From Cocos nucifera (taxonomy: Eukaryota; Streptophyta; Magnoliopsida; Arecales; Arecaceae): 64,000 nucleotides of DNA. Position numbers and translations under genes: made by a program. The stretch is taken from contig QRFJ01000496.1 in NCBI GenBank assembly GCA_006176705.1, positions 620,001 through 684,000 of the forward strand, read 5' to 3'. Below the pieces are notes generated by a model, which saw only the letters and a program-made list of their open reading frames with translations, was not told the origin of the DNA and searched no databases. Of the stretch, positions 33,358 to 44,060 are shown in pieces (position 1 is the first letter of the stretch; each line of letters opens with the position of its first letter).

Positions 33358-35377
33358 GAAGGTTGGTGTACGATCGCTTTCTTAGGATAGATTATCTTGA
33401 GTCTATGGTGTGGAGACACTGGAGTGAGAGTATAGGTACTCATTAGAGAATGAGGGCACTGAGCATGACCACCTCGAGCAGTCATAAGGAAGTCTGCCTT
33501 CTCATTGATGACTGGCTCGATGCTACAGTGGTGTATCTAGTTCTTTGATCTAAGAAGCATCGACAGTTTACCTTGAAGGTGATATAGTTTGACTATATCA
33601 TAACTCGATCTCCTAGCTATTCAGAATCTTGAGGTGTATGTTGGCTATAGCATGTTCATTGTAGGAATTAGATTGCACCAATAGAGAATCTATCTACCTC
33701 GGTAGATGAGGAACAACCCTATGATAATTATGAGATTAAGTCCTTAAATCCATGGCCATGGTAGAGTGAAGATGATAGAAAGAGTTTCTATTAGGATTTT
33801 ACATCAGACTCGAATCGAATGATTAATTCATATGATAGATATTAGGTTTGACGAGTTCACTTTAACCCTAATCTAGTCGTGGCTCAAGATAGAAGAACCA
33901 AATCACACAGGTAGCTGCACTAAGAGGTTCGCTTTTGATTCTGATGGGTTGCCACCATATACTGCTAGGTATCACTGATAAATTTTGGAAGCAATTAGAA
34001 TGATTTAGATGATCGATCATTCTAATTATATGAATTAGAAAAGTTCTAGTCCATCGAAAGATATTTCGATGATGTCGATGATAGAGATCACGATATGTCT
34101 CATTACCATATGAAACTGAATCTAACTTGATCATACAAATAAAGATTTGGATCTGGATGTCATCAGTTGGACTAACATAGTTCAGTTGATTTGGATTAGA
34201 TCCAATTAGGTTCAAGAAAATCATGCTAGTAGATGATTGAGCCTAACATTCTTCTTTTGTAATCATTTTGGTTCATCTCGGTTGAGCCATATTTATTTGG
34301 ACTCACTCAAGAACTTTATCTGAGTCTGACAGAAGCTTCTCCAGGTCAAAAAAAGATTGTCTTAATTTATTAGATGGATTTAAAAAAATACCTACCAATT
34401 TCTATCACCTGCTAATTTCAATTTTTGGACATTGGTCAACAGTTGACTCTGGACACTTAGACATAGGGCCATGTATCATGCATCGATAGGAAAGCACCTA
34501 TGGCTCTTGTCCTCCTGCTAAAAGAGGTAAGAGAGAGGATGCATGCCACCCTAGGCGTGCACCCGACTTGGATAAGGGATGGAATTCCATTCAGATGGGA
34601 CTCCAGGATTTCGTGATAGGTTTAAACACCTAGGCTCCAAAGACTTCTGGGTTTATCCAATGTTGGTGCTACTTATGTGGATTTTTGAGGAACTATCATC
34701 TGATTAGATCAGATGACATCATCCCACCAATCATATTTAGATTTGATTGAATGAAGGCCTATAATTGGTCGGGATGATGTGGCACTGCATGGCGCAGCAT
34801 GGTCTATTTAAACCCTATTTGTGCCTAGGGTTATAGAGCTTCTTCTTTTCACCATGCCATAAGGCTGCCCTCCTCTATTCCATGCCTTCCTCTGATCCTC
34901 TCTCTCTCCTCTCCATGCCTAAAGGAGTTGGGCATGGGTTCGAGTGCAACCCAAGGAAGAAGGTGCGTAGATCAGGAAGAAGGCAACATTGCTGAAAGAG
35001 ACGACTGCTACTTCTTCAAAAGAACTTTTGAAGAACTTCAAGATCAAATCTAGATCTGATTTTTGAAGAGATGACGTAGAAGAAGAAGACCTCCAAATCT
35101 TGCCTGAGTGGACATTGGTAGAGGCCAGGTACGTGCGTGGCTCCTTCTAGAACCTTAGGATCATTTAGGATCATCATAGGATAATCTGATTATCCAAAAT
35201 AAGGTATAAAATTAAATTAAATTTAATTTTATTTTTATTATATAATATTAGATCTTTAGGATCAGATTCGAGATGTCTTAGATCTAATTAAAATCATAAG
35301 AAAAAAATTTAAAATATTATTTCAGATTCAATCAGATCTAAATGATCCTATGCTGGGAAAATAGGATTTCTTCTTCA
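33358..35377 (+). repeat. Element A 5' LTR body, inverted orientation
   Basis: This is LTR of the A/B/C family but in the opposite direction to the rest of A: it starts inside the LTR (GGTTGGTGTACGATCGC) and ends TTTCTTCTTCA at 35377, followed by a plus-strand PBS. The first 300 bp or so of the LTR is absent here. The ORF at 33868-34224 is an LTR shadow. Confidence 0.85.
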
Positions 35378-35379
35378 AT

Positions 35380-35392
35380 TGGTATCAGAGCC
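35380..35392 (+). other. Primer-binding site in the inverted segment
   Basis: TGGTATCAGAGCC, 2 bp after the LTR end: the Met-tRNA PBS of this family, on the plus strand. Confidence 0.85.
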
Positions 35393-35726
35393 AGGTTAGC
35401 AGTTCATTAGATGTATTTTAGATCTAATTTAATTTTTATATATGATTTGATATTAAAAAATTTTAGATGTCACATCAAATATGATTAGATCTAAAATAAA
35501 AAAATTAAAAATTTTATGATTTAGATCTATAATGTATGAGATGTATGACTAGACTAGGAATAGAATAGTTCTATGTGTAGTCTGGTATAATCATATTATT
35601 GAATTGGTTAAATATGATTTTAGATATATTTTATTTTTATTTTTTGATGTTATAAACACTATAATCAGATCTAAAAAATAAAAAATAGAATTTTGGTATC
35701 AGAGCCAGGTTTCAATCCTGAGACCT
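35393..35726 (+). other. Inverted leader fragment with a second PBS-like motif
   Basis: 35393-35693 is the reverse complement of the PBS-proximal leader as found in C (61690-61990). At 35694-35706 a second TGGTATCAGAGCC occurs, followed by GGTTTCAATCCTGAGACC, which I cannot place in the relatives, just before the junction to the distal LTR part. Confidence 0.65.
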
Positions 35727-36232
35727 ATGGGTTATGGTGTAGTCAAACTATAACATCTTCAAGGTGAACTGTCGATGCATCTCAGGTCAAAGAACCAAAT
35801 ACACCACTATAGAATCGAGCTAGTCATCAACGAGAAAGTAGACTTTCTTATGATTGCTCGAGGTGGTCACGCTCAATGCCTTCGTTCTCTAATGAGTATC
35901 CATACTCTTGTTCCGATATCTCCACACCGTAGACTCAAGACACATATATCCAAAGAAAGTGATCGTACACCAACCTTCCAGATCAATCACCATCCTCGTG
36001 ATGATCCTACAATCGAAAGTAGTTTATGAGTTAATTACGAAAATTCATGTCTCAAATTTTCAACTCTTGAAAATATGAATTGCCATTATCATTAACTCAA
36101 AGGATGTATCATAAATACTTTAAATACACACTATGATAGAAAATAATCTATTTATTAATTTATGATCAAAATTATCCTTAGAAGTGTATTACAAGTGTTA
36201 TCTAATCTAGCTTCTAGGGCATACATCTAACA
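35727..36232 (-). repeat. Element A 5' LTR distal part, original orientation
   Basis: Aligns with the outer 500 bp of the A 3' LTR (about 5053-5562) and ends CATCTAACA at 36232, next to the TTCTC duplication. It overlaps in content with the inverted segment, so about 230 bp is present in both orientations. Confidence 0.85.
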
Positions 36233-36237
36233 TTCTC
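36233..36237. other. Target-site duplication of element A, right copy
   Basis: TTCTC, identical to 3272-3276. Confidence 0.85.
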
Positions 36238-36392
36238 TCAGTCTTCAAAGGAGAGAATACATAGCTTCAAGAGCCATTTTTTAGTCTCTTCATCAAATTT
36301 CAAAAAGAGTTCTTTTTTTTTCTTATTTTTGTACTAAATTCTTATACTTGTATCTTTATTTTTTTACAAGTTTCTTTTGGAAAAGAAACTTG
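36238..36392 (+). repeat. Element H LTR, segment 2
   Basis: Continuation of LTR H after the A insertion, pyrimidine-rich with a T10 run. It ends where element E begins. No gene. Confidence 0.5.
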
Positions 36393-37112
36393 GTCGGCTA
36401 AGTCTCAGTGCATAGGCAAAATAGAAAGCTGTGCATTTGGGACTACTGGCATAGAATAGGACTAGATCGGCTCAATTTCAGGCTGAGCCAATCCAATGGA
36501 ATTTAGCTAGCTCAGTGCTGAGATTGAGCCAGCTCAGTGCGCAGGCAGAGTTACATGAGGGTCTATTTTGGGCTAGGATTTGGATTGATCCTAGGGATCT
36601 TAAGGCCTGATTTGAGAGGTCTTAAGAGGGCTAACTCATGTATGGGTCAGGTCTAGGTTCAGAGGATGAGAGCATGTGTGACTTGGGCTCAGCGAGTGCT
36701 TTCATGTATTGGGTTAGCCAAGGGAGTTTTTGATTGGGCCTAATGACTATGTATAAATACATAGGTTGTATTAGGGTTTTCAAGATTGAAATCAATACAG
36801 ATCTTTTCTTCCACATCTCTCTTCTTCTTTTTTCTCTTGAGTTGCCATCCTAGGATTCTTGAAGAAGCCCTAGAGAAGGGGGCATCTCTCTCAAGCCCAA
36901 GAATGGAGGTTCCCCATCACAGATTCAGGTAGAGGATCGGTGGTTTGCTGTCCATAGAGAATATCATAGATTTCTTCAGATCTGTGCTAAAGATTAGGAG
37001 CTTTCACAACATGGTATCGGAGCTTGTGATGCTAAGGATGATTGGCGTTCGAGCGATATCATGAAATAACAATTGGTATCAGGGAGAGGTGATGCCAGTT
37101 GGTGTGCTTACA
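36393..37112 (+). repeat. Element E 5' LTR, start truncated
   Basis: Aligns with 38897-39615. Contains TGTATAAATAC near 36750, a good TATA candidate, and a TAGGGTTTTCAAG block after it. ORFs within (36631-36816) are not genes. Confidence 0.8.
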
Positions 37113-37114
37113 TC

Positions 37115-37127
37115 TGGTATCAGAGCC
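37115..37127 (+). other. Primer-binding site of element E
   Basis: TGGTATCAGAGCC two bases after the LTR end; a Met-tRNA-type PBS, same as in the copia elements here. Confidence 0.8.
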
Positions 37128-38865
37128 TGATGGTGCATGAAAGTGAGGGAGAAGTCGTACAAGATAAAATCAAAAATCTGCACAAGAATTCCATGGTATA
37201 TCTCAAATCTCTCTTTGTTATTACTGTGGTTTGGCCAAACAGGAGCAGCAGGTTGAAGGTGGAGATTAAAAGGTTTAATAGAAAGGGATTTTTTTGAGGT
37301 GGAAGGATTTTGTAAATGATTTTTTGATCGATCTTGATGGAAAGGCCGAGGTGTATGATGGTTATGTGACAGGCAGGGAGCGCTGGAGTGCTGCAGTAGC
37401 ATTTTTCTAAAGATGCAGAACTAAGAGAGGCTCGATGATGCAGCAATCGAGGGAGGTATCTCAGCAAAGAGCATCAGGGTTCTCTAGGAAGATGGGCAGT
37501 GTAGGGCTATTGAAGAGAGGTTTCCCAAGGAGGCTGAAGGAAGGCTGAAGAAGTGACTATATGTTCTTTGGTGTCAGAAAGGTTGGAAAATAGTTGGAGA
37601 TGTATTCAGTGGTTCAACCAGAGCATGGATTTGTGAAGCCTTGGGAGTGATAGAGATGGATGATCCATGGAGGTCCAACAGATTAGAGCTGGATGGCTAT
37701 AGAGCGGCGTAGAGATGGGTTAGAGAGTGCTGGAGTGCTATAGGAGTGCTACTCTGGAGGCACGAGATTGAGAGAGGCTCGGTGGTGCAGCAGCCAAGGA
37801 GTGTATCTCAGCAGAGAGTGTCAGTGGTATCTCAGGAAGATTGGGTGTAGATCTTAGAGAGAGCCGGGGATCTCAGGGAGCGTCAGGAGGTCTCTAGCAG
37901 TTGGGAGTATCAAGGATCAGGTTTCTTCTATAGGGGCACTAGGAAGAATCATAGTTTAGATGGAGGATGGTTCTTCGATCGCAAATGAAGCGATGGCTGG
38001 TGTAGGGGCAGAAGAGAAGGACTAGGGTGGAATTTCCTAGGATTTAGTCACTGGATTCAGAAGAGTTAGATGACCTTTTAGGTTTCGGAGGTGTCCGCGT
38101 ATTGTAGAGGTATCCAAGATGGCTTCAAAGAGGGCCACAAGCATGGAGGGTTCGAAGGGGCAGCGATGGTGTTTGAGATACAGCAGCAGGTTCAGCAGTG
38201 CAGTGTTGAATGGTTGGCCTCGAGGGCTCGATGATAAAGTTGACTTCTGCAGCATCAGGTGGACTTTGGATATAGGTGGAGCTCCATAGTGGTAGCTTCA
38301 TAAATGGAGAGAAAATTTGGCATGCGTTCAGAGCATCGGTGATGAATAGTTCTAGGTGGAGCGGTGCATGCAAGTGGATAGGCATAGCTCTAAGGAGATT
38401 GTATCAGATGGTACAACATGTGCTGGTGCAAAAATGCTGTAGGTTCTTTAGAAAAGTCCAGAGAAAGTGATGCAGCTGCTAAGCAAAAGGGATCCTATAA
38501 TTTCAGGGTGGTGCCATGAAGCAAGCATAGATCTTCAGCAGTGGAGACGGTCATCCCAAAGGCCTCAAAGGTGCACAATTATTGAAGAGGATTGACGGAG
38601 GTGATGTTTGCATAGGTGCTATCGAGTGCGTAGGGACAGTGGGATCATGCAGGAGGGCATTGCTGAGGGGTTTGCTAAGGCTTGGGAGCACCAAGGTGGA
38701 GATTGTGAGAATTTGTGGTGCTCCCAAGCCTTGGGAGCCCATGGCAGAAGTCAGGATGTTGGCTTCGGAGATTTTAGGGGCATGGTTAGTGCTTCGAAGA
38801 TCTAAAATTCAAGATGAAGCAAGGAACCAAAGTCGAGGAATCATGACTACAAAAAAAAGATTTTC
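37128..38865 (+). pseudogene. Element E internal region with decayed gag
   Basis: Only short frames remain: the start VEIKRFNRKGFF (near 37260-37297) corresponds to the D gag beginning. From about 38040 the sequence aligns with D 53090-53800. Two imperfect copies of a block beginning GAGAGAGGCTCGRTGRTGCA lie near 37422 and 37770. No pol domain. A purine-rich tract at 38851-38860 precedes the 3' LTR. ORFs on the minus strand here (37079-37467, 38037-38385) are shadows. Confidence 0.6.
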
Positions 38866-39615
38866 TGTAGGTTAGCTGGCTCAGTCCAAAACTGGATCTG
38901 CTAAGTCTCAGTGCATAGGCAAAATAGAGAGCTGCGCATTCGGGACTGCTGGCACGGCACTGGATTGGGCTAGCTCAGTTTCAGACTGAGCCAACCCAGT
39001 GGAACTTAGCTGGCTCAGTGTTGAGATTGAGCTGGCTCAGTGCGCGGGTAGAGTTACGCGAGGATCTATTTTGGGCTAGGGTCTAGGTTGATCCTAGGAG
39101 TCTTAAGGCCTAGTTTGAAAGGTCTTAAGGAGGCTAACTCATGTATGGATCGAGTCTAGATCTAGAGAATGAGAGCATATGAGACTTGGACTCGGTGAGT
39201 ACTTTCATATATTGGATTAGCTAGAAAAGTTTTTGGTTGGGCCTAATGGCTATGTATAAATACGTAGGTTGTATTAGGGTTTTCAAGGTTGAAATCAATA
39301 TAGATCTTTTTTTCCTCATCTCTCTTCTTCTCTTCTCTCTTGAGTTGCCATCCTAGGGTTCTTGAAGAAGTCCTAGAGAAGGGGATGTCTCCCTCAAGCC
39401 CAAGGAGGGAGGCACCCCATCATAGATTCAGATGGAGGATCGATAGTTTGCTGCTCATAGAGAACGTCACAGGTTTCTTCAGATCCGTGCTAAAGATCAG
39501 GAGCTTCCGCAACATGGTATCGGAGCTTATGATGCCAAGGATGATTGGCGTTTGAGCGATATCATGGAACATCAATTGGTATCAGGGAGAGGTGATGCCA
39601 GTTGGTGCACTTACA
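38866..39615 (+). repeat. Element E 3' LTR
   Basis: 750 bp, TGTAGGTTAG to CTTACA, with a TATA-like TGTATAAATAC near 39250 as in the 5' copy. Confidence 0.8.
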
Positions 39616-39842
39616 GGTTGGCCTTTCTTGTTTGCTTTACTTATCTTTTAATTTTTATTTTGCATTGCTTTAATTCTTGCATAGTTTAAATTATAGTTGG
39701 TTTTGATTGTTGCATATTGTAATCACCTCACATCTACTCAAGTTTTGCTTAAGTTGAAGCACATGTTTACTTAGAGTTTAATTTAGCTACAAATTTTAAA
39801 GAATCTAATTCACCCTCTCTCTTGAGTTGCTATCTCTGGGCA
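39616..39842 (+). repeat. Element H LTR, segment 3 (end)
   Basis: AT-rich sequence ending CACCCTCTCTCTTGAGTTGC then GGGCAACA, the typical end of Sirevirus-type LTRs. It directly abuts LTR copy F1. Confidence 0.5.
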
Positions 39843-42107
39843 ACACAGGTGAGATACATGGGTACATCATCACTGAATATGACCAACTCTGGAGCATTCT
39901 GCTATCAAGATTTTCTCTAACGGGATATGCATATAAATGTCCCTCGGACCTGAGATCACCACAGTGACTTGCAAGCAACTCAATGTACTTTGGTGCCAAA
40001 CTATCTGAATTTTTAATTCAATAATGAAAGATTTTTGGGCACAGTCAAGTACTTTTGAAGTCGGTGTGTGAGTCAAGATGGGATTGACCAATTCTGAATT
40101 TAGGAGCTGTGTACAATTGTATTTTCAATTTGACAAAACCTTGGTTAGGGTAGTCCTTATGAGGGGTCACAGATTTGATTGCTTTGAGAAATATTATGGA
40201 TGCACTATTACTGGATTGATAGTTTAATCTTGAGTCATCCTAAACATAGAGGTCAAAGGGATGAATTATACGGTAACCATATTCATATGGGTTCTAGAAT
40301 GTTGCTTTACATATATTTGATCTATCTGAATGTCAGGTATCATTGATAGATGGTCATTTTGATTGATATAAAAATTTATTCCTATACTACCAGCTTAGGT
40401 TCGAACCTATGGGATCACATATATTAAAGGTTTTAATCTGATCGGATGGTTGATCAATGATTATGAATCATTTTAGAATCAAATAGTCAATACGATTGAT
40501 GTTTGATCTAGTGCAAGTATTATAGGAGGATTAATTAGTAATCAGATTGCTAATTGGCTCAATTTGATTGAGCATTAGGGCTGAGATTGAGCCCAATTAA
40601 ATGAGATTCAATTTGGTTTGATTTGGACTTGATTAGATCAAGTCTAATTGGTTTATGGGATAAGCCAATTGCAAGAGAGATCAATTTCCTATTCAATTAG
40701 GATTTGTGTGCACCTAATTGCTAATTTGATTAGAATTTAAATCAAAATTAAATATAATTTAATTTAATTTAAATGGGCTCCTAGTTGGACTAGGATCATC
40801 TTTAATTAAGTTGCACCATTTCTAATTTAATTGGATTTAAAATCTTAGTTTGACTAAAGAAAATAAGAGAGCCTAGTTGTACTGGAACTCTCTCTCATCT
40901 CTTGCGCCAACACTCCATCCGATGCCAATCTTCTCTTGGTTTTGCATGAGATTTCTCATGCCTAGAGAAGGCTATGCATGCCCCTTATCCCTCTTCTTTC
41001 TAGCATGGAAATTGGTTTTGGACCAAGTCAACACAAGTAAGTTGTTTTGACCTAGAACTTTATTTGATAGTGTTTGATAACTCGCCAACTCTATCCATTA
41101 TGAGGCACCAATTATAATTAGATTTGATATGATTTTGGCATTGGAAAGGAAGGCCTTTTTGCATGCATTTTTGGTATCCCACGCTAAGAAAAAGGAGGTG
41201 CCCAAGAGTTGAGCGCCCCCTACAAGGAAGGCCTTTTTGCATGCATTTTTGGTATCCCATGCCAAGAAAAAGGAGGTGTCCAAGAGTTGAACGCCCCCTA
41301 CAATTGCTCTCTTTGGACATGCCTTTCTAGGTATTGGACCTAGAGGACTCCTCGTTATCTCCCTATTTAAGATGGCTTTTGGTTTGAAATTTTTAGATGT
41401 CTTTCAATGTGAGATAGTCTCTTTAGGCATGGGAGTATTGGGCATAGAGAGCCTTCAGGATGGGAATATTGAGGTGTAAACACTTTGTGGGCATGGGGTA
41501 CAACTTTCTAGGTTGTTCTGGTGAGAGAAAAGAAAGAGAAAAGAAGGGGTTCTTCTCTAAGATATTTTTTCTTCCCTCTTCCACAAATTTTTGAGAGTTT
41601 TGAGAGTAAGGTCTTCTCTCCTGAGTCCTCATCTTCTTCATTCCTTAGAAGGTCCAAGAAATTTGGAGAAAAAAATTTAAGATCAACCATCAAGGAGGGA
41701 TCTGCAAGATGCTAGCACGCTGCATAGATTTTTGATCACCGGACCTCCGATCAGATTTGAAGCTTCATATGGATAATCCATAGAGGCTGGATGTTCTATG
41801 CAGCTCGAAGCGACAACCTCAACCATGTAAATAGTAAGCAGAGTTCTTGACCCGCGATTAGGTATAGAGATCTAATCTCTATAGAGTTCTAGATTAGATC
41901 TAGTCTAGGTATTGATATGATCAATATCTTTCAAGTTATTTATTTAATTTTTATATTCAATACATGATAGTATCATGTTATAAGATCCAAGATCTAGGAG
42001 TTTTTACATGCTTTAGTTGATTAATATGATTAATCTAAATTTTCTACTTCCATTTACTTTTGAAAAAATTTTGAAATCTAACCATGTAATCCTAGATTTT
42101 TCCTTCA
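39843..42107 (+). repeat. LTR copy F1 of copia family F, 5'-truncated
   Basis: Aligns with 48940-51089 of the complete F LTR (48620-51089) and ends TTCCTTCA at 42107. The first 320 bp or so of the LTR is missing. TATA-like CTATTTAAGA at 41363-41372. It is not followed by F internal sequence but by a gypsy fragment. ORFs in the stretch are unsupported. Confidence 0.8.
41146..41301. repeat. 78-bp direct tandem duplication in LTR F1
   Basis: Two nearly identical 78-bp units (AAGGAAGGCCTTTTTGCATG at 41146 and 41224). It produces the repeated peptide in the minus-strand ORF at 41060-41320, which is not a gene. The other F LTR has no such duplication at the corresponding place. Confidence 0.8.
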
Positions 42108-42317
42108 AAATTGAGCCAAGGGCATGTGGGTAGAGGAGCTCTATTATGTACTATGGGCATCTTGGACCACATAATGGAACCCCATCAGTGAAATGCCCTT
42201 CAACCTCACCTTTGATATAGAGGCTATTGTCTCACTCGAGGTTGGTCTCCCACCACCTTGGGTCAAAAACTTCGATGAGAGAATTGAAGAAAAATATGGA
42301 TAGTTCCATGCATGCAA
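42108..42317 (+). pseudogene. Fragment of a gypsy integrase C-terminal region
   Basis: Plus-strand reading gives AKGMWVEELYYVLWASWTT, a stop, then EMPFNLTFDIEAIVSLEVGL and VKNFDERIEE: the widely conserved end of the Ty3/gypsy integrase (compare WVDKLYHIL in G). It is an isolated piece of about 180 bp between LTR F1 and the CACTA relic, from an element other than G. Confidence 0.75.
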
Positions 42318-42334
42318 TACTACTAAAGAATGGG

Positions 42335-42700
42335 ATTACAATAGCGCTTACTATTGCAATGGATCCAAAACCACTGCCATGGGCTCTACGACAATAGTTA
42401 TAGCTAACTGCTGCCATAGACTTGACCTATGGTAGTGGTTATACTTAACCACTGCCATAGATCAGACTATAGCAACAGTTAGGTATAACTGCTACCACAG
42501 GTCAAATTTATAGTAGTGGTTATGCTTAACCACTATCAAAGATTTAATTTATTGCAGTGGTTAATCAACCACTATAATATGTTCAATTAATGAAAGTGGT
42601 TATCCATAACTGCTGTCATAGATTAGACCTATGGTAGCAGTTTTATGTAACCACTGCTACAAGTCAACCTATGGCGATGGTTAGGTGGAACCGCTGTCAT
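42335..42700. repeat. CACTA subterminal repeat array, left
   Basis: Roughly ten alternating copies of AACCACTGCCATAG-like and CTATGGTAGTGGTT-like motifs in both directions. Such short inverted motifs are the transposase-binding arrays of CACTA elements. Confidence 0.7.
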
Positions 42701-43124
42701 AGATGTATAATATAATTTTTTTTATTTTTTTTCTAAATATGATATAATTTAAAATTTAAATTCTATTTTTATTATTCGTTATCTAAATAATCATCATTAG
42801 AGTATCATTATAAAAGATCATCTTGATCCAATAGCCCTAGCTATGTCGATCAATAAAATTTGATTTCAATGGCCACGAACAACCGTATAATGATCTGATA
42901 GATAAAGACCATCGATTGATTCAAAAACTTACAACAATGATGTTGGTGATATTTATATTATACTATTAAAATTTTACTATAATTAGACATCATTATCATG
43001 GTCAATCTAGTGCGGAATGGTTACGACCATTAAATAAAAAATGAGTGATCAAAAGGCCAAATAGTGTTCGATTATAAGATGATTTTTTAGATAAATAATC
43101 TTTAGTATTACTTTGATCATTTGA
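42701..43124 (+). repeat. Long inverted repeat, left arm
   Basis: About 424 bp that match, as reverse complement and with scattered substitutions, 43320-43742. Clear anchors are ATCCAATAGCCCTAGCTATG and AAAGACCATCGATTGAT, facing their complements near 43600 and 43530. Confidence 0.85.
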
Positions 43125-43146
43125 ATAATCAAAAACTATATATCTT

Positions 43147-43275
43147 CTGATACTCATTCTTAAAGGTCTTATGTAATTATGCTTGTGCTTTTATAAGATA
43201 TGTTTAAGTCTCCTGATACTCATTCTTAAAGGTCTTATGTAATTATACTTGTGCTTTTGTAAGACATGTTTAAAG
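43147..43275 (+). repeat. 66-bp direct duplication in the inverted-repeat loop
   Basis: CTGATACTCATTCTTAAAGG and the following bases occur at 43147 and again at 43213, in the 195-bp loop between the arms. Confidence 0.85.
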
Positions 43276-43319
43276 TGGATAGTTTATATACATAGTTTTT
43301 ATTTTATGATCACTACCAT

Positions 43320-43742
43320 ACAAACAATTAAAGTAGTATCAAATATTAATTATCTGAAAAATCATCTACTAATCGAATGCCATTTAGCCTTTTGATCACT
43401 TATTTTTTATTTAACGGTTGAAATAATCTAGTACTAGATTGACCATGATAATGATGTTTGATTAAAGTAAAATTTTGATAGTATGCTACAAACATCATCG
43501 AGATCATCATTGTAAATTTTTGGATCAATCGATGGTCTTTGTCTATCAAATTATTATGTGGTTGTTTGTGGCCGTTGAAATTAAATTTTATTGATTAACA
43601 TAGCTAGGGCTATCGGATCGAGATGGTCTTTTTTTATGATACTATAACGATAATTATTTATATAATGAAAGTGAAGATAGATTTTAAATTTTAAAATTAT
43701 ATCATATTTATAAAAAATATAAAAAAATTATATTATGTATCT
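43320..43742 (-). repeat. Long inverted repeat, right arm
   Basis: Reverse complement of 42701-43124. The arms are flanked outward by the CACTA subterminal motifs, so the repeat belongs to the transposon interior. Confidence 0.85.
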
Positions 43743-43830
43743 ATAGTAGTGGTTGGCAAAATCGCTGCTATAGTGTCTATTGCAGCGATTGATAACTACT
43801 GCTATAGTATTTATTGTAGTGATTGATAAC
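43743..43830. repeat. CACTA subterminal repeats, right of the inverted repeat
   Basis: Four copies of the TGCTATAGT/AGTGGTT-type motif, the mirror of the left array; cut off at 43830. Confidence 0.6.
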
Positions 43831-44060
43831 CTCTTTCGATCTCGACCCCATCCCTATCAGCCTCACCTCCCTCGGCTTCGTTCCCTACCACCCCTTTTCT
43901 CTAGCACCATCATGGGCTCGCCCCATCGCCGGCTTTGGCCTCCTTAGCCTAGGCCTCCTTTGGCTGATCCCTTTCCTCTAGCATCGCTGCTGGCCCTCCC
44001 TCTAGCATCACCATCAGCGATCCTCACAGTCTATGCGACCCCCTCCCCATAGTAGGTATA
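43831..44060. other. GC-rich segment of unknown origin
   Basis: A C-rich stretch unlike its AT-rich neighbours (repeated CCTCCTTRGCC and CTCTAGCATCRCC motifs). It contains no long frame. It may be captured genic DNA; I cannot identify it. Confidence 0.35.

Larger units (their letters stand above)
3277..36232 (-). mobile_element. Element A: Angela/Tork-like copia retrotransposon, split by G
   Basis: Minus-strand LTR retrotransposon of about 10.5 kb once the nested gypsy G (10869-33314) is removed. Order on the minus strand: rearranged 5' LTR (33358-36232), leader, gag, protease, integrase, RT, RNase H, polypurine tract, 3' LTR (3277-5562). The order integrase before RT marks the copia superfamily. 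The 5-bp TSD TTCTC flanks it. Coding parts carry many stops and lost catalytic residues. Part of its 5' LTR and leader is inverted. It is the same family as B and C. Confidence 0.9.
36393..39615 (+). mobile_element. Element E: gag-only, non-autonomous LTR retrotransposon
   Basis: Two similar LTRs (36393-37112, 5'-truncated, and 38866-39615, 750 bp) flank only 1.75 kb of internal sequence with a plus-strand PBS and gag traces but no protease, integrase or RT. The same internal organisation is seen in element D (51248-53906). LTRs start TGTAGGTTAGC and end CTTACA. No clear TSD is visible because the left LTR start is lost. Confidence 0.75.

Noticed and set aside
35380..35392. Possible tRNA gene at TGGTATCAGAGCC
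   Set aside because: It is only the primer-binding site complementary to a tRNA 3' end; no cloverleaf surrounds it.
37079..37467. Minus-strand ORFs of 107 and 115 codons
   Set aside because: They are opposite to the PBS and gag relic of element E and show no domain; regarded as shadows.
41060..41320. Minus-strand ORF with a repeated 26-residue unit
   Set aside because: The repeat is simply the 78-bp DNA duplication in an LTR; not a repeat protein.
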